Shown here: one piece after another, positions 15,352 through 22,085 of the stretch
Layout: each line of letters opens with the position of its first letter
Position numbering within the stretch: position 1 is the stretch's first letter
From: DASPWV01 sp046726375
Lineage (GTDB): Bacteria; Acidobacteriota; Vicinamibacteria; Vicinamibacterales; UBA2999
DNA length: 22,085 bases
Direction of reading: 5' to 3'
Assembly: GCA_046726375.1 (NCBI GenBank)
Contig: JBKPAJ010000009.1
Coordinates: 1 to 22,085, forward strand
Made by a program: the position numbers and the translations under genes
Notes under the pieces: model-generated
The model's input: the letters and a program-made list of their open reading frames with translations, nothing else
Told to the model about the DNA's origin: nothing
The model's database searches: none

Positions 15352-15727
15352 AATCCGCACCGTTATCGAGCGCGACCTGGGCGACGCGCAAATCGCAGGG
15401 CTCTCGGCGGACCGGCGGTTCGCCACTGCGTACAACGCCGCGCTGCAGACAGCGAGCATGGCGATTGCCTGTGCTGGCTATCGAGTCACGGCGAAGGCTG
15501 GACATCACCGGGTTACGCTCGACGCGATCACCCTCGCCGTGGGCAACAGCGGAAAGCCGTATGCCGATTACCTGGAGACGTGCCGCCGCAAGCGAAACGC
15601 GATCGACTACACGCGGGCCCACGTGGCCACGGAGAGCGAAGCGGACGAAATCGTCAAGATGGCGACAGAGTTCAATGAACTCGTCGAGGGCTGGATTGCG
15701 TCCAAGTTTCCGAACGTGAAACGCTGA
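15281..15727 (+). CDS. HEPN-domain protein (putative RNase toxin)
   Basis: This is a 148-residue all-helical protein with RRFATAYNAALQTASMAIAC at about 45-64 and CRRKRNAIDYTRAH at 101-114. The latter lies where HEPN RNases carry Rx4-6H; here it reads R-N-x-x-D-Y, the variant seen in partners of HTH-nucleotidyltransferases. GTG 15281 has AAGGG about 8 bases upstream and begins the family-like MTWTTLLAS; a longer frame starts at 15248 without support. The overlap with the upstream gene implies coupled translation. The role as RNase toxin neutralised by the nucleotidyltransferase is inferred from HEPN/MNT systems. Confidence 0.87.
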   Translation: MTWTTLLASHDVQRHRTSKRELDEIRTVIERDLGDAQIAGLSADRRFATAYNAALQTASMAIACAGYRVTAKAGHHRVTLDAITLAVGNSGKPYADYLETCRRKRNAIDYTRAHVATESEADEIVKMATEFNELVEGWIASKFPNVKR

Positions 15728-15735
15728 GCGGGGCT

Positions 15736-16323
15736 ATGAGCGGGCGGCCCAGTGGAGTCGCGATCTCAGTGACTCATCACGAGGACCTTGCGAATCGCAA
15801 TGGCCTCCGCGGCCATCCGTTCACCATGTGGACACCGATGAAGAAGCATCCTCCCGACATTCAAGATGCGCCGCCAGACCCGAGGCCAACCCGAAAGAAA
15901 AGGCGCAAGAGCAACGAACCCGAAATGCTTTTGCGGAATGTCGAGATCAGAGGTGTCTCGACAACGGTGGACCTGCACGCAGTACATCACAAGGGGGCTG
16001 AGCCCTACGTTGAGAGTCAGCCATGGCTCGAGCTCCGCGGTACGGCAACGGAGCCAGTCAACGGTGTTACCGACGTCAAGATCAGCGTGTGGCTGCGCGA
16101 CACACCGAAGGTGGGTACGGCACGGCCGGCTTCCGTGGGCGCGATGCTCGGAGCGAAGCCTCAGCTCTCGTTCGGCCTCTCGTGGCTGCCGGACGCGTTC
16201 GACCGGGTCTGGGTTCTCGCGTTAACCGGTCACCTCAAGTTCGCACGCATGTACTTCACGAAGCCGCACTACAAGTCCGGCCTCGCCGTAAACGCGTCGT
16301 TTTCGAGCGAGCTGGAGGAGTAA
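15736..16323 (+). CDS. Protein of unknown function
   Basis: I do not recognise this 195-residue protein. Residues ~1-65 are polar and disordered (KKHPPDIQDAPPDPRPTRKK, then RRKSNE). From residue 65 on it looks like a beta-rich domain with alternating hydrophobics (LLRNVEIRGVSTTVDLHAV, LELRGTA, VKISVWLRD). It has two aromatic segments, FGLSWLPDAFDRVWVLALTG and FARMYFTKPHY. It has no signal peptide or membrane helix. ATG 15736 lies 8 bases after the HEPN stop; ATG 15826 and ATG 15838 (MKKHPPD) are likely alternatives. Position suggests co-transcription with the HEPN pair, but it could be an unrelated cargo gene. Confidence 0.6.
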   Translation: MSGRPSGVAISVTHHEDLANRNGLRGHPFTMWTPMKKHPPDIQDAPPDPRPTRKKRRKSNEPEMLLRNVEIRGVSTTVDLHAVHHKGAEPYVESQPWLELRGTATEPVNGVTDVKISVWLRDTPKVGTARPASVGAMLGAKPQLSFGLSWLPDAFDRVWVLALTGHLKFARMYFTKPHYKSGLAVNASFSSELEE

Positions 16324-16424
16324 GCAGTTTGTACCATCACCGAACGCCGGTAAGTTTCGCGTCACAGTGCCACTCGGCCGCCGTCAACGCACTGAGTATC
16401 GTCCGCTGCGTATCAATTCCGGAG

Positions 16425-16440
16425 AGCTGGCAGGGACAAT
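16425..16440 (+). repeat. CAGGGACAAT repeat, copy 1
   Basis: AGCTGGCAGGGACAAT matches 16651-16666 at 15 of 16 positions. The two copies flank the tRNA remnant, and the core CAGGGACAAT recurs at 17555. Confidence 0.55.
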
Positions 16441-16498
16441 CAAGGGAACGTGTGGCGCACCGTAAATCGCGATCTCGTTTACTTAGGAATCTCGCCGC

Positions 16499-16537
16499 GG
16501 TGAGGTGGCCGAGTGGCTGAAGGCGGCGGTTTGCTAA
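16499..16537 (+). tRNA. 5' half of tRNA-Ser(GCT), truncated after the anticodon loop
   Basis: The sequence starts GGTGAGG (acceptor strand), then TG, a D-arm GCC-GAGTGGCTGAA-GGC, G, anticodon stem GCGGT and loop TTGCTAA with anticodon GCT. The next bases (TCGTC) cannot pair with the stem, where ACCGC is expected. No variable arm, T-arm or acceptor 3' strand follows. I saw no matching 3' half elsewhere in the window. This is a remnant, not a functional tRNA. A break exactly at the anticodon loop is the usual crossover point of tyrosine integrases. Confidence 0.8.
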
Positions 16538-16650
16538 TCGTCGATCAGCATTTCGGCCATCGCCGTTTTTCCTCGCAAATCCTCGCGCTTCAATCACTTC
16601 GTCGATCGAGCGAAATTGGCTGCTGTTGGCTCGAGAGACCCAGTTTCGGC

Positions 16651-16666
16651 AGCTCGCAGGGACAAT
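16651..16666 (+). repeat. CAGGGACAAT repeat, copy 2
   Basis: AGCTCGCAGGGACAAT, followed by TTCAGGGACAGTT, so the GGGACA core occurs twice here. It lies 114 bases downstream of the tRNA remnant. Confidence 0.55.
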
Positions 16667-16948
16667 TTCAGGGACAGTTCAGCGTCCGACGTTTTTAAGC
16701 TTTCTTGGCCTCACGCAGGCGGACGACTTTCGGGTGCCGGATGGATTGTCGCCAGTCCCTGCAAAGAACTCCCTTCAGCCACTGCCACGCGCCCATCTCC
16801 GTTTCATGAGACCTTGCCCCAGCAATTAAAACCTCGGGATGTCCGGAATAGACTGCCCGTATTTGACATCACACGCGATCTCCACTGGCCAACCGATCGA
16901 TTCGCGGCGTCGGCGCTCCACGCACGACGCCGCCGCGGTAGACGCCAC

Positions 16949-17319
16949 TTCTCCGTACCCGAGATCGTCAACCAGAATGGAACGATGTTCGGCTTCGCCG
17001 ATTGCGCGTCCCCCCTGGCTACCCGAGAGCACTCCCGAAACGAACGCAAGGAGATGGCGGACATCTTGCGCCGTCGGATGCGGGCCACCGGCATGTTGCA
17101 CGCCCCCCCAGTCATGGACGTGGCGCGCGATGCCCGGTGGGGTCGCGTCACCGAGGTGTCTCGGGCGATGTGGTCATGGAACCGGGTCCGATCGAAGTGA
17201 GCGTGGGCAGCAGCTCGAGTGACATCAAATCCACGGCGACCGTGAGCGTGACGGGAAACACCCGTGTCATCCGCGGCGAGGATCGAGCGTTCCTGTCAAC
17301 GACGACCGTCAGCTCGTGA
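16949..17319 (+). pseudogene. GH3 beta-glucosidase pseudogene with large internal deletion
   Basis: Residues VPEIVNQNGTMFGFADCASP and then MADILRRRMRATGMLHAP lead into PVMDVARDARWGRVTEV, the hallmark GH3 segment (DVARDPRWGRxEET), ending near 17158. After a frame change the DNA encodes GDVVMEPGPIEVSVGSSSSD and continues to VIRGEDRAFLSTTTVSS with a stop at 17317-17319. That is the C-terminal fibronectin-III-like domain of GH3 enzymes. The whole sugar-binding and nucleophile region between the two parts, more than a thousand bases in a normal gene, is missing. The N-terminal start is also lost. Confidence 0.72.
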
Positions 17320-17607
17320 GCGCACGCAGCCTCGTAGGACCACCAGCCGCGATGATCTCGAAGCTGCGGAGGGGGTTCGATCTGGACACTTCGCAAGTGT
17401 TCGCGTTGGCGTGTGGGTCCTCGTCCTCGTGTGTGTCCACGCCGCGTGCTCAAAACCGGCTGACCCATCCGCCAGACGATCCGCCATTGAGCGCTCGATA
17501 GCCAGTCTGAAGGGAGTCTTTCACCGAGTCGACACACATCGACGAATGGCGTCTCAGGGACAATGGTGAGGACAGTGCTGTCGTCGCGATCCGGCGACGG
17601 TTACATC
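17320..17607. other. 288-bp stretch without recognisable gene
   Basis: It lies between the GH3 and integrase remnants. I see only the third CAGGGACAAT copy (17555-17564), followed closely by GTGAGGACAGTG. No coding signal stands out. Confidence 0.35.
17555..17564 (+). repeat. CAGGGACAAT repeat, copy 3
   Basis: This is the same 10-base core as at 16431 and 16657, here about 45 bases upstream of the integrase C-terminal remnant. Confidence 0.45.
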
Positions 17608-17700
17608 AAGCCACTGTCAGGCGGGATGCTCGAGCACTATTCGAACATTCGGCTGAAACGCAAGAAGGCCGCACTCGATCGGCTACACGAAGCCGCATAG
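17608..17700 (+). pseudogene. C-terminal remnant of a tyrosine recombinase/integrase
   Basis: In frame to the TAG at 17698 the DNA encodes LSGGMLEHYSNIRLKRKKAA, then LDRLHEAA. This resembles the end of phage-type integrases (xxMLEHYSHIRxxAKRxAxxAL), including the active-site Tyr in HYS. Upstream the homology stops at about 17608, so the Arg-His-Arg part of the catalytic domain and the N-terminal domain are gone. It fits the nearby tRNA half as debris of an integrative element. Confidence 0.7.
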
Positions 17701-17852
17701 GCCGCTTAGCACGCAGGCTCAGCGCGCGCGTACTGCGCCCACGGCATTCTCCCGGAGTCCGACGCGAGCACGCGAGGCGCGGTTCCGACGAGGCTTGGTA
17801 AATAAATGAAGTCCGGTCGACCCTGATTCGCTCGACCGCGACCGGCAAGGTG

Positions 17853-18272
17853 TTAATCAGGTCGCCCCGGGTTGTCGCCCAGCCGGTGAAACTCATCGCC
17901 GAGCAACATCGCTCGGATGCACGGCACGATATCCTGCATCGCCATTTTTGAGACGGTGCCGCGAATCCCCACATTGCGAGCGGCCTGCTCGATGCTCGCG
18001 TCCATCGTTGTCACGAGTATGATCAGCGTTGCGGGAAACTCCTTCCGTATTTCCTCGGCGGCTTGGAGTCCGGTCATATGAGGCATGAACAGGTCCATGA
18101 GGACAACATCTGGCTTGAAGAGTCGCGTGGCTTGGATGGCCTCCAGGCCATCCGCGGCCTCCGCGCAGACGTCGAAATCTTCTACGGTCAGCAGTCTCCG
18201 CAGAGCTTTACGCACTTCAGCGTGGTCATCGACGATGAGAAGTCGAACCGATTCCACGGAAGGACACGGCAT
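17853..18272 (-). CDS. Single-domain response regulator (receiver protein)
   Basis: This is a 139-residue CheY-like receiver. The acidic pair is D15/D16 (LLIVDDHAEV), the phospho-acceptor is D60 (VVLMDLFMP), the switch Thr is in LVTTM (about 88-89), and Lys109 is in TVSKM. All key residues are intact. The pattern is of the NarL/FixJ receiver type, but no DNA-binding output domain follows; the protein stops 30 residues after the Lys. It may be a natural stand-alone receiver or a truncated NarL-type regulator. ATG 18272 is preferred; the frame is open to 18599 but that part contains a decayed Crp fragment. No partner kinase is adjacent, though a histidine kinase starts at 21027. Confidence 0.85.
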   Translation of the reverse strand: MPCPSVESVRLLIVDDHAEVRKALRRLLTVEDFDVCAEAADGLEAIQATRLFKPDVVLMDLFMPHMTGLQAAEEIRKEFPATLIILVTTMDASIEQAARNVGIRGTVSKMAMQDIVPCIRAMLLGDEFHRLGDNPGRPD

Positions 18273-18450
18273 AGAAGGCGATGCCTCGATTCTGATGTGC
18301 GGTCTCAGATCAGGTGCCGTGACGCGCCCGGCTGATGTCCGGTCGCGTACAGCGCTACGCGTCCCGCGATCCATGCGGGGAGGATGGAGGCTATCGCGAG
18401 AGGATGTCCAGACTCTGTCTGGTGTCTGACGGTTCCGACGTTTATAGACC

Positions 18451-18555
18451 GAGGCATTCGCACGAGGCCTCTTCCAGGTGCTGCCGGTCAAGGACGGTGA
18501 TGCGACCCGTCCGTGTACTTGATGAGTCCGGCCTCTGCAGAGTGACCCCGACAAG
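18451..18555 (-). pseudogene. Decayed copy of the Crp/Fnr C-terminus
   Basis: This stretch aligns with 19165-19270, the 3' part of the intact Crp/Fnr gene. They share GCATTCGCACGA and similar GGTGATGCG/GGTGACGCG blocks in the same order and strand. Translated, it gives GLIKY-, DR-HLE and EASCEC, split by indels, with a stop after CLGL. Nothing of the cyclic-nucleotide domain survives. Confidence 0.7.
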
Positions 18556-18799
18556 GAACTAGGGGGAAGAGCTGCAAATTGAATCCGATCTGACGGCACG
18601 CTGATTCGTGCCAGGCTCGCTTCAGTGGCGCGTCATCCGAATGGGATTCTTGAGCCTACGAAACATAGGCAGGTCGACAATTACACCATTTCGCTACGGG
18701 GTTTTGTGCCCAACCAACGCTTCGTCCATCGCCCTTGGGCGTCGCCTTCAGACTTCACCGCCTGGCTTCAACGCTCTGATGAGCTTGCCCCGATCTGTC

Positions 18800-19021
18800 G
18801 TGTTCCGCGCGGAGCAACTCCGTCCCGATGGGCACCTGACAGCGATCCCCGTCCTTCTGTTAACGGGTGAGGACCGCTCGGACGATCAGATCAGGACGCT
18901 GAAGGCGGTCGGCTTCATTAAGAAGCCATTCGACGCCGACGAACTTCTGCATGCCATTCAGACCGCGCTGCCCCACCATCGTGGGCCGCTCAGTTCGCCC
19001 GGCGGCACAGCGATCGACTGA
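18800..19021 (+). pseudogene. C-terminal half of a receiver domain (response-regulator remnant)
   Basis: The frame reads AIPVLLLTGEDRSDDQIRTL, then KAVGFIKKPFDADELLHAI and QTAL, with a TGA at 19019. It contains the switch Thr (LLTGED) and the conserved Lys-Pro (KKPF) of receiver domains. The phospho-Asp half is absent: upstream to 18608 the frame is open but shows no receiver pattern. It may be a 5'-truncated response regulator; a short expressed peptide cannot be ruled out. Confidence 0.6.
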
Positions 19022-19111
19022 AGTTCGCAGTCCAATTCGGCTTCGCCGTGGGCAGGAGCGTTGGTCTGTCGTCGTTAAGTTCGGAAGTCTATGCCCAGGC
19101 GCGCCTGATGC

Positions 19112-19864
19112 TCACCGTGGCTTCATACCATCCGTCACATGCGCCAGCAAATCCGTCGCGGCCCGATAGCATTCGCACGACGCGGCTTCGAGGTGTTCGC
19201 GGTCGACGATGGTGACGCGGCCGTGCCGGTATTTGATCAACCCGGCCTTCTGCAACGTTCCAGCGACAACCGTGACGGTTGGGCGGCTCGCGCCCAGCAT
19301 CATCGCAACAAATTCCTGCGTGAGCGGAAATTCATCTGATGCCATTCGATCTTGCGCCATGAGCAGCCAACGCGCGAGTCGTTGCTCGACCGAGTGGATG
19401 GCGTTGCAGGCAGTGGATTGGGCGACGAACCCGAACAGCGCCTGCGCGTAGTGGGCCATCAATTCGTGGAATGCGCCACGCCGATCGATTTCCCGGCGGA
19501 AGGCATCGACCTTCATTCGGTAGCAGGTATCGCTCGCCCCTTGCACCATGGCGGCTGATGTCACGGGCGAGCCATCCAGTACGGCGGAGACGCCGACCAT
19601 CCCTTCCCGGCCGACTGTTGCAATTTCCACCATCCGGCCATCTTCCAGCACGGTCAGCATCGAGCAGAATCCGCCGCCCGGAAAATACACGTCGCGAATC
19701 GGTTCGCCGGGTTTGTGAAGAATGTCTTTCAGCTTGAGCGGAACGAGGGTGAGTGACGGAAGAATCCGGCTGTAGTCGGCGGCCGGAAGAGCGGCAAGCA
19801 GACGATTCGGGTTGTCCGTCGGGGGCGGTGGATTCGCTGATGGGAGAGCACGCCGCTTGACCAT
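19112..19864 (-). CDS. Crp/Fnr-family transcriptional regulator
   Basis: This is a 250-residue regulator. Residues ~25-150 form the cyclic-nucleotide-binding-like beta barrel (LKLKDILHKPGEPIRDVYFP, then GGGFCSMLTVLEDGRMVEIA and TVGREGMVG). Residues ~165-235 form the HTH_Crp domain with LTQEFVAMMLGASRPTVTVV and KAGLIKYRHGRVTIVDREHLE. The classical cAMP-contacting Arg-Ser pair in the barrel is not seen, so its ligand is unknown; no Fnr-type cysteine cluster is present at the N-terminus. ATG 19864 has AAGGAGG about 8 bases upstream. Its C-terminal coding region has a decayed duplicate at 18451-18555. Confidence 0.93.
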   Translation of the reverse strand: MVKRRALPSANPPPPTDNPNRLLAALPAADYSRILPSLTLVPLKLKDILHKPGEPIRDVYFPGGGFCSMLTVLEDGRMVEIATVGREGMVGVSAVLDGSPVTSAAMVQGASDTCYRMKVDAFRREIDRRGAFHELMAHYAQALFGFVAQSTACNAIHSVEQRLARWLLMAQDRMASDEFPLTQEFVAMMLGASRPTVTVVAGTLQKAGLIKYRHGRVTIVDREHLEAASCECYRAATDLLAHVTDGMKPR

Positions 19865-20078
19865 TGGTCAGCCTCCTTCGGCCGTCACCTTGACGACGTT
19901 TTCAAGAGGCTGTCGCGGACCAAGCTCTGCCCAATTCAGGGCGAGGCAGGCGGTAGACCCTTAAACCTTCACCAAGCCTAACACTTCGTGTGGGATTTTT
20001 GTAAGAAACGTGACAGATCGCGTGCGCTGCCGAGCGATATGTTCATAACCTTCGGGTTTTTGAGCCGATTACAAACCA

Positions 20079-20231
20079 ATGGATCGCCGTCGTTCTCGGA
20101 AGCCGACGACCCGACAACTGGTAGTCGTCGTCGACGATACTTTCGGTCCGCATGGCTGGGCGGTTCGCGATCTAAGGTGCGCGGCCGGATCCGGTTCGAA
20201 CGGGCGTGGGTGTGCGCAACGGAGCCTGTGA
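20079..20231 (+). pseudogene. Possible N-terminal scrap of a receiver domain
   Basis: A short frame from ATG 20079 reads MDRRRSRKPTTRQLVVVVDD before losing any pattern. The VVVVDD strand matches the start of receiver domains that follow a basic leader. The rest (GPHGWAVRDLRCAAG) does not continue the fold, and a stop follows. With so little sequence this could be chance. The rest of 19865-20331 shows no gene and should contain the promoters of the divergent Crp gene and the downstream plus-strand operon. Confidence 0.25.
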
Positions 20232-20331
20232 TTATCGACAACGTGTCGGAGATGCATGATGCCGAAGTCAGCGAGCCGAAAAACCGACAACGTGCTGACA
20301 ATGCGGCCCACCTGCGGCGGCGATCGCATTA

Positions 20332-20466
20332 GTGGTGACCGAGAGCGATATCGCCCGGCGCGCATTCCAGTTGTACTGCGATCGAGGGCGCGAAGACGGC
20401 CATCATCTCGACGACTGGCTGAACGCCGAACGAGAATTGCGTGTATCGAGTTCCTCGGCCGCCTGA
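20332..20466 (+). CDS. DUF2934 mini-protein
   Basis: This is a 44-residue protein from a GTG at 20332 (or the adjacent GTG at 20335). The core IARRAFQLYCDRGREDGHHL, then DDWLNAERELR, matches the DUF2934 pattern (IxxRAYELYxxRGxxxGxxLxDWLxAEREL) over nearly its full length. The function is unknown. The family is small, common in soil Acidobacteria and Proteobacteria, and often found near stress or regulatory genes. It stands 15 bases before the winged-helix gene and is probably the first gene of the operon. The upstream stop at 20296 leaves no longer start. Confidence 0.8.
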   Translation: MVTESDIARRAFQLYCDRGREDGHHLDDWLNAERELRVSSSSAA

Positions 20467-20481
20467 GCAACGAGTCGGACC

Positions 20482-20763
20482 GTGAACACATTTCTTGATC
20501 AACGGGTGCTGGAGCGTCTTCGCGCCGAGTATCTGGAAATGCCCGGCATGAAACTGACGTTCGAACAGGTACAGCGTCTGTGTGGAATCGAGCAGACGAC
20601 GTGCAAACTGGTCCTCGACGCGCTTGTGAAGGACAGCTTTCTGCGCCTCAAATCAGACGGGACGTACGTTCGCTTGACGGACGGCAGTTCCTCTCGCCCC
20701 CGCCGGCTCAAGGCGGCGGCGACCTCGATACCGATCGTAATGACGTCGCGCCGCGCGGGCTAG
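20482..20763 (+). CDS. Small winged-helix DNA-binding-like protein
   Basis: This is a 93-residue protein from a GTG at 20482. Residues 8-68 form a winged-helix pattern: LERLRAEYLEMPGMKLTFEQ, VQRLCGIEQTTCKLVLDALV, then a short wing FLRLKSDGTYVRLTDG. I recognise this as a small conserved family of soil bacteria that usually occurs in regulatory clusters; no specific target is known. The last ~25 residues are basic and unordered. It lies 15 bases after the DUF2934 gene and 5 bases before the zinc-ribbon gene. Confidence 0.8.
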   Translation: MNTFLDQRVLERLRAEYLEMPGMKLTFEQVQRLCGIEQTTCKLVLDALVKDSFLRLKSDGTYVRLTDGSSSRPRRLKAAATSIPIVMTSRRAG

Positions 20764-20768
20764 CGTCT

Positions 20769-20969
20769 ATGCGGAGAGAGCCGGATCTCGTCACCGCGCC
20801 CACCGGCGAACCGAGTCGCTCGGAACGGCGTCGGATTCCTCCGTGCCCACAGTGCGACGTGGCCAATGCAGAGCGCGTCCTCGCAGTCGCACCGGAAAGC
20901 CGTCTCCGATGGTTTCGGTGCCGAGGCTGTGGGCACCTCTGGAACGTCGCGCCGCCGATCAAAACCTAG
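20769..20969 (+). CDS. Small zinc-ribbon protein
   Basis: This is a 66-residue protein from ATG 20769 with one zinc ribbon: CPQC at about 30-33 and CRGCGHLW at about 54-61. About 20 residues of basic/acidic linker lie between. The frame is open further upstream (to 20580) but there it overlaps the winged-helix gene, so the internal ATG is preferred. Spacing of 5 bases to the preceding stop supports co-transcription. The role is unknown; such single ribbons often bind nucleic acid or protein. Confidence 0.75.
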   Translation: MRREPDLVTAPTGEPSRSERRRIPPCPQCDVANAERVLAVAPESRLRWFRCRGCGHLWNVAPPIKT

Positions 20970-21026
20970 ACTGGCGTGGACACACCCGCCCGATCCCATC
21001 GATCCGGACATCCACGCCAAGGCATC

Positions 21027-22085
21027 ATGGCAGTCCGTCCCCGTCTCGCGCGCTACACCGTGGCGGTTGTGTCGTCTGCGTGTGCGGCCGGTGCCGGCGC
21101 GGCATTGCAGTCGCTCTTCGGCTATCGATGCCCGCTTATCACGTTCTATCCGGCCATCATGGTGAGTGCGTGGTTTGGCGGACTCTGGCCTGGCATCGCT
21201 GCGACCCTCGTGTCAAGCGTCCTCGTCGGCTATCTGTGGCTCGCGCCGCTGCGAGCAGCAAATCTCGGAACCGTCGGCGACTCTGTTGCCTTGATATTGT
21301 TCGTCGGCATCGGGCTCGTGATCAGCGCCTTCAGTGAATCGATGCACCAGAGTGCCGCGCGTGAACACGCCGCTCGAGAGCGTGCCGAGCAGCGGCAACA
21401 AGCACTTGAAGAAAGCGAACGTTGCCTACGTGCGGCCCTGGCCGGGGAACAGGCTGCACGCGCGGGTGCCGAACAAGCCAACCGGCTCAAAGATCAATTC
21501 GTGGCAACGGTCTCTCACGAACTGCGCACGCCTCTCAACGCATTGCTTGGCTGGGCCGACATGCTGAAGAGTAATATGCTTGAGCATGGTCGACGCGAGC
21601 GCGCGATCGAGGCCATTCATGCCAATGCCCGCCGGCAAGCCCAGTTAGTTGACGATCTCCTCGACATCACCCGCATGATGTCGGGCAAACTGCAGCTTCG
21701 TCGCGCCAGAGTGAATCTTGATGACGCCATTCGCGCCGCAGTCGATGTCGTGCAACCGGCAGCTGACGCGAAGCGTATTGAGCTCAGCGTGGCGATTTCG
21801 GGGTTGCTTCCACCGCTCAATGCAGACCCGATGCGTCTGCAGCAGGCGGTGTGGAATCTGCTCTCAAATGCCATCAAGTTCACGCCGGACCATGGCGTCA
21901 TTCACACCGCCGTTCAGAAAGTCAGCGGCGCCATCGAGATTGTGGTCAGCGATACAGGCCAGGGAATTCAGAGCGAGCTGTTGCCAACGATTTTTGAACC
22001 GTTTCGGCAAGGCGACAGTTCTACGACACGCGCGAATGGTGGTCTTGGTCTGGGTCTGTCAATTGTCAAGTACGTGGTCGAGGCT
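21027..22085 (+). CDS. DUF4118-type sensor histidine kinase (C-terminus outside window)
   Basis: The first 353 residues are present. The N-terminal ~105 residues form four membrane helices (about 10-28, 36-56, 58-75, 86-103), as in DUF4118/KdpD-like sensors without a periplasmic loop. A charged coiled coil follows (105-155). The HisKA motif is SHELRTPLNALLGW with His164. The HATPase boxes are NLLSNAIKFTP (N), SDTGQGI (G1), FEPFRQGD (F) and GGLGLGLSIVK (G2), all intact. It would autophosphorylate His164 and pass phosphate to a receiver. Only the end is cut; a C-terminal receiver domain as in hybrid kinases is possible. It follows the zinc-ribbon gene by 57 bases. Confidence 0.93.
   Translation, partial: MAVRPRLARYTVAVVSSACAAGAGAALQSLFGYRCPLITFYPAIMVSAWFGGLWPGIAATLVSSVLVGYLWLAPLRAANLGTVGDSVALILFVGIGLVISAFSESMHQSAAREHAARERAEQRQQALEESERCLRAALAGEQAARAGAEQANRLKDQFVATVSHELRTPLNALLGWADMLKSNMLEHGRRERAIEAIHANARRQAQLVDDLLDITRMMSGKLQLRRARVNLDDAIRAAVDVVQPAADAKRIELSVAISGLLPPLNADPMRLQQAVWNLLSNAIKFTPDHGVIHTAVQKVSGAIEIVVSDTGQGIQSELLPTIFEPFRQGDSSTTRANGGLGLGLSIVKYVVEA

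Noticed and set aside
16616..17200. 194-codon frame as an intact gene
   Set aside because: Only its last part resembles GH3, the start is arbitrary, and the matching C-terminal domain is in another frame.
19976..20000. Rho-independent terminator (ACAC-TTC-GTGT then TTTTT)
   Set aside because: The stem is only about four pairs and no gene ends just upstream on the plus strand.
19988..20332. 114-codon plus frame between Crp and DUF2934 genes
   Set aside because: Low-complexity Arg/Ser composition, overlaps an equally long minus frame, no motif.

Overview
The window looks like a GC-rich chromosome segment from a soil-type bacterium, most likely Acidobacteriota (Vicinamibacteria-like). The support is the protein families present: a DUF2934 mini-protein, a small winged-helix protein of the 'LRAEYLEMPG' type, a DUF4407 protein, a DUF5666/M48 protease, an ARPP-1 protein and a characteristic Crp/Fnr paralog. 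This placement is inference; no rRNA or marker gene is present.

Layout. (1) Positions 1-2081 hold a divergent pair: an ARPP-1 domain protein (minus, running off the left edge) and a WYL-domain regulator (plus). Between them is a tandem 22-bp repeat just upstream of the regulator. (2) Positions 2149-5563 (minus) hold a tightly overlapping three-gene membrane module. It comprises a DUF4407 coiled-coil membrane protein, a four-helix membrane protein, and a zinc-ribbon/DUF3761 membrane protein that carries an apparent one-base frameshift near its end. (3) Positions 6078-9776 (minus) hold a secreted M48 metalloprotease with DUF5666-like repeats, a zinc-ribbon membrane protein, and an exported thermonuclease with three tandem YHCP-type C-terminal repeats. 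The last two form an operon. (4) A ~285-bp direct repeat (7702 and 9972) flanks that operon. The right copy is the promoter and 5' end of an intact AraC-family regulator; the left copy is a decayed paralog. (5) Positions 11196-12465 (minus) hold a GHMP sugar kinase followed by a shredded ion-channel remnant.

(6) Positions 13015-17700 are an accessory region with heavy decay. It contains a Phd/YefM-ParE/RelE toxin-antitoxin pair with a perfect palindrome over the antitoxin start, and a doubly truncated IS481-type transposase. The transposase remnant abuts the promoter of an HTH-nucleotidyltransferase/HEPN pair, whose two palindromic operators sit inside the promoter and over the start codon. 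Then come a protein of unknown function, the 5' half of tRNA-Ser(GCT) cut exactly after the anticodon loop, a GH3 beta-glucosidase pseudogene with a large internal deletion, and the last codons of a tyrosine integrase. Together these read as the scar of one or more integrative elements. (7) Positions 17853-22085 are a signalling region. It holds a stand-alone receiver protein, decayed copies of a receiver and of a Crp C-terminus, an intact Crp/Fnr regulator, and a four-gene plus-strand run (DUF2934, winged helix, zinc ribbon, DUF4118-type histidine kinase) that runs off the right edge.

The best candidates for something undescribed are the DUF4407 three-gene membrane module, the divergent ARPP-1/WYL pair, and the dual-operator HTH-nucleotidyltransferase/HEPN locus. 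I could not run any search, so all family assignments rest on motifs read by eye.
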